Source: Dama dama (taxonomy: Eukaryota; Chordata; Mammalia; Artiodactyla; Cervidae). From it: DNA of 64,000 nucleotides. The DNA is taken from NCBI RefSeq assembly GCF_033118175.1, contig NC_083699.1:49139001-49203000 (forward strand), read 5' to 3'. Of this stretch, positions 57,676 to 64,000 are shown in pieces; within the stretch, counting starts at the first letter, position 1, and each line of letters opens with the position of its first letter. The position numbers were made by a program, and so were the translations under genes. The notes under the pieces were generated by a model. The model searched no databases and had not been told where the DNA came from. It saw nothing but the letters and a program-made list of their open reading frames with translations.

Positions 57676-59189
57676 TGAAAGCTTTTTATAAAATTTTATT
57701 ACAGAGTTCTTTTTAAAAAAAAAAAAGTCAACAGAAGGTGGAAATGAAGGATATAGATGAATGATTGCATCTCAGAATGAGTCAGGGGTTTGATACTGGG
57801 ACCAGTTTATCTAACAATTTTGTAAGACATCCAGGACACCAATTACAGTGGAGTTGTGAAGCCTTATTACTCCAGCCAGCAGTACTTGCTGAATGCTGTG
57901 TGCCAGACTCTGTGTGGTGGGGAGGGCCAAGATGCAGGAGACTTAGAAGCTTATGGCATGCTGGCAAGAGGGGCCATGAGTGTAATTAACCACAGGGTAG
58001 ATGACCTGCCATTAGAATACACAAATAAAGCAAGGGAATATTATATGACATTAATTTCTTCTAGTAATAAAGTGGTAAATAGAGTAGGGTGGGATAGACA
58101 TAAATTCATGACACTGAAGAAAATAAGGGAGATTCACTGGGGATAAAGATGAAGTAATGCATTTAAGGAGAACTAATCCACACTGAATTAAGGAAAAGGT
58201 AGGCTCTTATCCAAAAAACTTATCCAAAAAACTTCCGACCTCCCTGACCGCTTGAGGGTTATTCACTTATGTGAGGTCTTGAAGGGAGTGATCCCCATTT
58301 ATTATTATAGGACCCCAAATGACCAGACTCTTGCTTGCCTTTCCCTTTGTGCCCCTGGTAGGGTGTGTGACTTAGGCTGGCCCTGCCAGATGCTTCAAAT
58401 GTCATGAATGATGCAAAGGTAAAGTGATGGTGAGAATTCATCTTTGGAGCAGCAGGTGCTGGTAGCATCTTGGTCAGACTGCTCCTGTTCAGGACTCTGA
58501 GTGTGCTGCTAGCTTTGGGTCTTGCCTTTTTCCAAGCCTCATCTTTCAGCCTGATGATTCTGTGACCCTCCAGTATCCTATAAACACATGCTTAAAAAAT
58601 ATTTCCTGCCAAGAATCCTGGCTGATACAGATTCTTGGTGCTAGTTTGTGGCCAGTGTTCAGTATAGCTTGATGCATTGTTAAAAAAAAGGAAGCAAAAA
58701 CTGGGGTGAGGACCTTCTTCATGGAGAAGAGTATAAGGGACAAAACAGAAAATGAAATCTAATGCAGCTGTAACAGCTGGACAAATGAGCACTTAAAATA
58801 CACGGTTCAGGCCAATTGCCTAAAGAGAGAGACTTTCCTGTGGCTGTAGATGAAGTTCAGCTCGGGAGGGGGCGGTGGACTCATGGACTCACGACAGACA
58901 GTGGGGGACACAGCTGCCAGCAGCAGCACTGGCCTTTGCCAGGGGGCCCCGTGCAGAGCCGCTCTGCCCTCTCTCCTCCTGTCCGCTGGTGCCTGTGGGC
59001 CATGTGGCTCTCACTCTGGCATTTAACACTTTCGTCTCTGTATTGGCACCGAGTGGACCAGGTTGAACTAGACAGGAGCCCCATGGATGTGAAGCCAGTG
59101 GGGGAAATAGTGTGTCTGCTGCTCCCCAACCTCACACTGAGGTGCAGCAGAGCCCTGAGGAGCACCCACTCATGTCAGGGGCTGGAGGG
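57676..59189. other. Unassigned intronic sequence
   Basis: It contains an A-run (57714-57727) and a 14-bp tandem pair with TTATCCAAAAAACT at 58206-58231. A 96-codon ORF at 57856-58146 has no recognised domain. Confidence 0.45.
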
Positions 59190-59450
59190 TGGGCTCATGG
59201 AGGAGGGGAGGTTTGTGCTGAGTCTTGAAGGACAATTGGGAGTTTAAGAGACAGTGAGTGGCTTAGGGATGTGGACAGAGGGTTCCAGCAAGCAGGGAAA
59301 TCATGCTGATGGATTCTGAGTGTGCAGGGTGTGGGATTGGAAGTGTCGCAGACCAAGAAGGGCCAGGTATGTCAGGGCAGTGGGGAGCCTTTGATCTTCT
59401 TATGGCAGGGCCATTCATTATGACCAATGTGCATGTAGGTCATGCTGGCA
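59190..59450 (-). repeat. L2 LINE fragment, antisense
   Basis: GTGCTGAGTCTTGAAGGACA, GAGGGTTCCAGCAAGCAGGG, CCAAGAAGGGCCAGGTATGT, GGCAGTGGGGAGCCTTTGAT. Confidence 0.65.
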
Positions 59451-59490
59451 GAGGCCTGGGGACAGAGCTTAGCCCTTAGCGTTGTTGCTG

Positions 59491-59576
59491 GCAGTGGTTC
59501 GCAAAGGATAGTCCCCAGGCCATCAGCATCAGTATCACCTGGGCCCTTGTTAGACCTTGTTAGACCCTTGTTAGAA
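59491..59576 (-). repeat. MER5A (hAT remnant), left part
   Basis: GGCAGTGGTTCGCAAAGGAT, ATCAGCATCAGTATCACCTG. It ends at a triplicated CTTGTTAGA where a SINE is inserted. Confidence 0.85.
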
Positions 59577-59699
59577 GGGAATGGCAACCCACTCCAGTGT
59601 TCTTGCCTGGAAGATCCCATGGACAGAGGAGCCTGGTGGGCTACAGTCCAAAGGTTGGCACAGAGTTAGACATGACTGAAGCAGCTGAGCATGCACACA
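59577..59699 (+). repeat. Truncated Bov-A/Bov-tA SINE inside MER5A
   Basis: GGGAATGGCAACCCACTCCA, TGGACAGAGGAGCCTGGTGG, AGACATGACTGAAGCAGCTG. The 10-bp duplication CTTGTTAGAA at 59567-59576 and 59700-59709 brackets it. Confidence 0.93.
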
Positions 59700-59832
59700 C
59701 TTGTTAGAAATCCAAATTTGGGGCCATATACCAGACCTGCTGAATCAAGAAACTGTGAGGTCAGACCCAGGAAATCTGTGTTTTAACAAGCACTCTGGAT
59801 GAATCAGACACAGTCAGTTTGAGAAGCTCTGT
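59700..59832 (-). repeat. MER5A (hAT remnant), right part
   Basis: TATACCAGACCTGCTGAATC, AATCTGTGTTTTAACAAGCA, CAGTTTGAGAAGCTCTG resume the element after the SINE. Confidence 0.85.
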
Positions 59833-60039
59833 GTAGTCCGTACGAGGAGTGATGGTGGGTCGAACTGAACTGGTGGCAGTGCCAAGGAGGTGGGGTGGGT
59901 CTGAGGTACCGGGAATGTATCCAAGATGCCGCATCTGAGGGTTTATGATCAGATGGGGTGTGGCGGGTGGGAACCAGGAGAGCAGAAGGGAGCAGAAGCA
60001 GATTCTGATGTTGAGTAGTGAAACTGCTTCCTCACACAG
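59833..60039. other. Intron end before helix-8 exon
   Basis: Nothing recognised besides the acceptor tract. Confidence 0.5.
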
Positions 60040-60186
60040 GTGTCCCTAGTGGGTGTCCTGTTCCTTTTGGGCTTGTACATCTCTTCCCTGGCCTCCTGTA
60101 TGGGAGGCCTCTATGGAGCCCCCCGGATCCTGCAATGCATCGCCCAGGAGAAAGTGATCCCCGCGCTGGCCTGTTTGGGGCAAGGG
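60040..60186 (+). CDS. SLC12A8: SLC12A8 internal coding exon (TM8, GAPRILQ motif)
   Basis: This 147-bp exon of 49 whole codons reads VSLVGVLFLLGLYISSLASC, MGGLYGAPRILQCIAQEK, then VIPALACLGQG. The hydrophobic run followed by the small-residue SSLASCMGGLYGAPR segment is the family's helix-8 region. GAPRILQ followed by an acidic or amide stretch and IPAL is strongly conserved across SLC12 members. The acceptor is CTTCCTCACACAG at 60039; the donor is GGG|GTGAGT at 60187. Phase 0 on both sides joins it to the exon ending in AAG at 52571 and makes it a symmetric cassette. Reading continues past the donor to an in-frame stop near 60232, so intron retention would truncate the protein. The next coding exon lies beyond the window. 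Confidence 0.96.
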
Positions 60187-60752
60187 GTGAGTGACCTTTT
60201 CTTTGAGAAATGTACAGTTTTGCTGATCAACTGACTGTTGGCCAATAAATTGCTTAAACCTTTCTGATAAGAGCCGCTGGTCTGGTTTTGGTAGGGAGAA
60301 ACAAGCCTGTACCCCTGTCCTCTGGCTTCTTTAGTCTGGGGCTGCTGACAAAGCATCTATCAATGTCATAACCACCCAGAGCACTTCGGCACTGGGTTAG
60401 TTAATGGTCACAGTAGCACCATGGACCCTGCCACGGCAGAGAGATGTGGTGCCACAACCTTTAGTAAAAATAAATTCTGGATCCTCCAAGTTTAGCCTAC
60501 ACAGAAGAACCTCTTGGTGAGGAGGGGGACCTGGTCCTTGCAGCTCTAACTCTGTCCTGGAGATTCACCTCCCCTTTGGGGTCGCTTTATGCTGAATTCT
60601 CACACTCCTGGTCTCTGGGCTCCCTGTTAATCCTCATAGCCCTAATCCTAACTGATACAACTTGGTGGAGTCAAATCAAATGAGACATTCCTAAAACTGA
60701 ATGGGTGACAAGAGAAGGAAGCCGAGAGAACCCCACTTCCTGATAATGTGTT
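60187..60752. other. Unassigned intronic sequence
   Basis: Nothing firmly recognised. Confidence 0.45.
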
Positions 60753-60763
60753 TTGCAAGCTGT

Positions 60764-60876
60764 CAGTCAGTCCAGTTCAGTTGCTTAGTCGTGTCCAACT
60801 CTTTGTGACCCCATGAATCGCAGCACGCCAGGCCTCCCTGTTGGCCACCAACTCCCGGAGTCCACCCAAACCCATG
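60764..60876 (-). mobile_element. Very short BovB 3'-end insertion with 11-bp target-site duplication
   Basis: CAGTCAGTCCAGTTCAGTTG, CTTAGTCGTGTCCAACTCTT, CAGCACGCCAGGCCTCCCTG, ACTCCCGGAGTCCACCCAAA. Only 113 bp. TTGCAAGCTGT occurs at 60753-60763 and 60877-60887. Confidence 0.95.
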
Positions 60877-61084
60877 TTGCAAGCTGTAATTGATTTCTAT
60901 GTTGTGGAAACACAACAGGGTTCCTCCCTACCCCAGTCCCATCCCTAGCCCCACTCTTGTTTGATGCCACGTAGGTACAAGTCATCTTTAATCCCTCCCT
61001 TTACCTTCCTCTGCCTCTTATCCACCAGTCAGCGTGGATGGGTAGGACAAGTGACTATCATCTCTAGTAACTTTCATGTGGGAT

Positions 61085-61131
61085 GTGCCTTTTATTTTAT
61101 TTTAATTTATTTATTTTAGGTAACATGGGTA
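61085..61131 (-). repeat. L1M remnant left of SINE
   Basis: T/A-rich stretch TTTATTTATTTTAGGTAACA, possibly L1. Confidence 0.35.
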
Positions 61132-61262
61132 GTTGTGTTATTCAGCCGCTCAGTTGTATCTGACTCTTTGTGAGCCCCTGGACTGTAGCCAGCCAGGCTC
61201 CTCTGTCCATGGAATTCTCCAGGCAAGAATACTGGAGGGGGTTGCCATTTCCTTCTCCAAGA
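61132..61262 (-). repeat. Truncated Bov-A/Bov-tA SINE, antisense
   Basis: TTGTGTTATTCAGCCGCTCA, GTTGTATCTGACTCTTTGTG, GGCAAGAATACTGGAGGGGG, TTGCCATTTCCTTCTCCA. Confidence 0.92.
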
Positions 61263-61800
61263 TAATGTGTGTATAGGACTCAAAACTAAAAAGATACCCT
61301 GAGAATTTTTGCTCCTGTCATGAGTCTTTCTACTTTTTCATCACCCGTACCCACACCCTATCATAGCTGGTTTTATTAGTTTTTCATGAATCCTTCTCTC
61401 TCTTTACAGAGGTAGTGTTCTGTGTACATTGTTCTTTGCCTTGCTTTTCTTCATTTAATATAGCTTGGAAATCTATCTTTTTGTATGAATATAGAAAGAA
61501 CATTCTCATTCTTTTTCCATCATGTGGATATACCATAGTTTATTAACCAGTTCCCTATAGATAGTATAGCTTCCAGTAAACCGTGCTACAAAGGATACTC
61601 TGTGTGTGTGTGTGTGTATGTGTACAATTTTACACATATGCAGATAGATATATCTATAGGATACTTTTCCTGAGTTTGCTGGTCAAAGGGTAAGTACATT
61701 TTAATAATAATAGATATTGCCAAAACACCTTCCATGGGAGCTGTACCATTTTGTATTTCTACCAGTAATGTATGAAAGTTCCTGTCTTCCTGCAGCCAGC
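61263..61800 (-). repeat. L1M LINE 3' region, antisense
   Basis: TTCATCACCCGTACCCACAC, TATGGTTTATTAACCAG-type words, GGGTAAGTACATTTTAATAA, GTACCATTTTGTATTTCTAC. A (TG)n run lies at 61600-61622. Confidence 0.7.
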
Positions 61801-61984
61801 ATGACTGTTAGACCTGGCCAAGGACCTTGCTTTATAGAACTCTGTTCTGGTCTCTAGGAGACTCATGAGGTCAAGGGGACATGCCTTTAGCCTGTGGACT
61901 TACATAAACAGATGGTGACCACATCTGGCCCAGGGACCATGGTTTGCCAGCTCTGGATTACCTCCTCCATATGTATCTCTAAAC
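61801..61984. other. Unassigned intronic sequence
   Basis: Nothing recognised. Confidence 0.45.
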
Positions 61985-62700
61985 AAAACAGTTCAGTTTT
62001 GCCTGCTTTTTAAACTTTATATAAATATGGCATGCTTTTCAGGCATCTTTATGTTTATGTGACTCATCCATGTTTTTGCTGATAGCAGCAGCTTGTTTAT
62101 TATCATCTCTCTATAGCATTTCCTCATTTGCTGCAGTTTCTTTACTAATCCTGCTGTCATGGTATGTCCCTGTTTGGGACTGTTACGGACAGTGCAGTGA
62201 ACATTCTTGTAGTAGACTGGTTCACATGTGGAGTTCTTCCAGACCTGTTAGTGAAATTGCTCAGTTGTAAGTTGTGTATATCTTTACTTAGTAGGTAACA
62301 GTGAACTCTTTCTCCAAAGTAGTTGTGTTAATTTAAACTCCTGTCAGCAGTTGGTAAGTGTTCCCGTTCTTCTGTGTTCTTGCCAATACTTGATATTATC
62401 AGATGTTTTAATTTTTGCCAATCTGGTGGGTGTTTAATGGTATCTCACTACAGTCTTAATTTGCATTTCCCTGATTACTAATAAGGTTGGGCATCTTTCA
62501 TATGTCTAATAGACATCCTTCTGCACATTGTCTTTAGTGGGTTGTCTGTCTTCTAATTATTTTGTAGGGATTCTTGTACATTCTGAATTGCTCTTTGTCA
62601 GTTACATGTGTTAACAAATATCTTTTCCCTTTCTGTGACTTGACTTTTCTTTGTGCTGTCTTTTGGTAACAAAAGTCCATGTGTGACTGTTTTATCACTT
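61985..62700 (-). repeat. L1M LINE 3' region, antisense
   Basis: ACTCATCCATGTTTTTGCTG, AACTCCTGTCAGCAGTTGGT, CCAATCTGGTGGGTGTTTAA, TAATTTGCATTTCCCTGATT, TTTGTCAGTTACATGTGTTA. Decayed, no coding frame. Confidence 0.82.
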
Positions 62701-62847
62701 TACAACCCAACCTTATCAAAGTCCTTTGTGGATCACTAGCACATCCTACAGTTTACCTAAGACCTCCTTCCACTTATTTCAGACCCTCCTCTTATTTCAT
62801 TAGTTTTTGACAATTTACTTTATTCTTGATAGTTTTATTGTTAGAGT
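62701..62847. other. Short unassigned stretch
   Basis: Nothing recognised. Confidence 0.4.
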
Positions 62848-62860
62848 ATGCTAAATAGCT

Positions 62861-63125
62861 AACCCACTCCAGTACTCTTGCCTGGAAAATCCCATGGATA
62901 GAGGAGGCTGGTGGGCTGCAGTCCATGGGGTCTCTAGGAGTCGGACACGAGTGAGCGTCTTCACTTTCACTTTTCACTTTCATGCTTTGGAGAAGGAAAT
63001 GGCAACCCACTCCAGTGTTCTTGCCTGGAGAATCCCAGGGGCGGGGGAGCCTGGTGGGCTGCTGTCTATGGGGTCACACAGAGTCGGACACAACTGAAGC
63101 GACTTAGCAGCAGCAGTTCAGCAGC
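62861..63125 (+). repeat. Dimeric Bov-A2 SINE with 13-bp target-site duplication
   Basis: Two related Bov-A units: CCCACTCCAGTACTCTTGCC at 62862 and CCCACTCCAGTGTTCTTGCC at 63007, with a TTTCACTTTTCACTTTCATG linker, ending in AGCAGCAGCAG. ATGCTAAATAGCT occurs at 62848-62860 and 63126-63138. Confidence 0.94.
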
Positions 63126-63138
63126 ATGCTAAATAGCT

Positions 63139-63479
63139 GTAGTAAGTATATCCAAAACATAATTTTCAAAAACAATGAAATGTATCTTTACTCATTTTTT
63201 GGAAAAAAAAAAATTTACTCTGGGTTCTAGGAAAGGTGTTTCAGATCAATAGGGTCTCTGATCCTCAGAGACTCAGGCCAGTGATGACTTTTCTACCTCC
63301 ATCCTGTGAAGGTTGAACTCTGTTCCAATTCTCAGTAAGGGGGATGCACTTGGAGGAACATATCTGGGAGGTTCACAGATCAGGTCTGGATGTAGCCGAC
63401 ATGCCTGTCCTTCCCATCACAGTGCTGGCATAAAGGAGGTGGGTGCAGTGGTTAGGTCCTGTGTCTATCCTGAGAGTAA
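63139..63479. other. Unassigned intronic sequence
   Basis: Nothing recognised. Confidence 0.45.
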
Positions 63480-64000
63480 GGCTGACAATATTTCCTGAAG
63501 AAGAATGAGGGAATGAGAGGAGTCATCAAGAACTGTGCTCCCTGAATAACTAGAAGGATGAAATGGGTACTTTCTTAAGTGGAGAATCTGCAGAGTAGAT
63601 TGGGAAGCAGGACATCAAGGGATTAGCAGTTTGGTTTAGGAAATATTTGGTTTGAGATCCTATTAGACATCAACTGGAAATGTTGAATAGACAGTTGACT
63701 AAGTCTAGATTTCAGGGGAACATTTCAACCTGGAGTTTGAAGTTTGGGAGCTAAGAGCATTAAACTGGTTTTCAAGGCCATGAGCCTGATTGAGGTCCTA
63801 GAGAAAGAAGATAGGTAGAGAAGAGAAGGAGTCTGAGGATGGAGATTGCTCTGAATGCAGAATTCAGAAATGTGGAGTGGCCAGCGACAGAGACTAAGGA
63901 GCAGTCAATGACAAGGGGACCAACAAGAGAAGTAAGGAGACCAGGGAGTAACCAGCTGGGTCAAAGGCAATCCTCAGGTCAAGGAAGGTGAGGACTTGGA
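63480..64000 (-). repeat. L2 LINE fragment, antisense, runs off window
   Basis: AATAACTAGAAGGATGAAAT, TTTGAGATCCTATTAGACAT, GACAGTTGACTAAGTCTAGA, GAAGATAGGTAGAGAAGAGA in the antisense L2 order. Confidence 0.75.

Larger units (their letters stand above)
52572..60039 (+). other. SLC12A8: SLC12A8 intron, 7.5 kb
   Basis: Complete phase 0 intron. The first 2.8 kb (52572-55250) is free of recognisable young repeats. It then holds two Bov-tA SINEs with target-site duplications, two MER5A copies (one disrupted by a SINE) and an L2 fragment. Confidence 0.93.
60187..64000 (+). other. SLC12A8: SLC12A8 intron, 5' part (3' end outside window)
   Basis: The intron starts at the GTGAGT donor after the helix-8 exon. 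It contains a 113-bp BovB fragment, L1M stretches, two SINEs and an L2 fragment running to the window end. No further SLC12A8 exon was recognised. Confidence 0.9.

Noticed and set aside
57856..58146. 96-codon ORF with protein-like composition
   Set aside because: No splice signals, no recognised family, no start context; next to an A-run, but a processed pseudogene could not be supported.
1..64000. CRISPR arrays, operons, riboswitches or bacterial mobile elements
   Set aside because: The window is unmistakably mammalian nuclear DNA; no regularly spaced direct repeats or prokaryotic gene layout are present.
1..64000. tRNA, 5S, U6 or 7SK genes
   Set aside because: Only tRNA-derived SINE promoters were seen; no intact cloverleaf or snRNA signature found by eye.

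Overview
The window is vertebrate, specifically ruminant, nuclear DNA. It has spliced coding exons with GT/AG borders separated by kilobase introns, no operon-like ORFs, and dense retroposons diagnostic of ruminants: BovB (RTE-type) LINEs, Bov-tA/Bov-A2 SINEs and CHR SINEs. Older mammalian repeats lie beneath these: L1M, L2, MIR, MER5A and an MLT1-like LTR. The sequence alone does not separate cattle from other bovids.

The only gene I can support is SLC12A8 on the + strand (solute carrier family 12 member 8, a cation-chloride cotransporter-family membrane protein). Four consecutive coding exons are present at 34212-34325, 50847-50934, 52484-52571 and 60040-60186. Their splice phases join without error (1-1, 1-2, 2-0, 0-0). 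They encode about 145 residues of the transporter core, including the family signature with FFPAATG, MAGFN and the GAPRILQ segment. The start codon, N-terminal exons and C-terminal exons are not in the window, so the window is an internal slice of the gene.

Layout: 1-34211 is the 3' part of a very long intron carrying two BovB LINEs of 2.0-2.6 kb, a shorter BovB with clean target-site duplications, and many ancient repeats. 34326-50846 is a 16.5-kb intron with L1, L2, SINE and BovB pieces, including a pile-up at 42.2-43.3 kb. 50935-52483 is a short, repeat-poor intron. 52572-60039 is a 7.5-kb intron with SINEs, MER5A and L2. 60187-64000 is the beginning of the next intron, mostly L1, L2 and SINE.

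I did not find a previously undescribed biological system. The observations most worth checking are: a shared nonsense codon in two BovB copies, a four-copy 14-bp minisatellite in which every unit carries a CAGGTG E-box, a repeat-free segment with paired AP-1 motifs, a small CpG-dense patch with GC boxes, and several retroposon insertions whose target-site duplications let the empty allele be inferred. Repeat family names come from recognising consensus features by eye. Boundaries are approximate unless a target-site duplication is stated.
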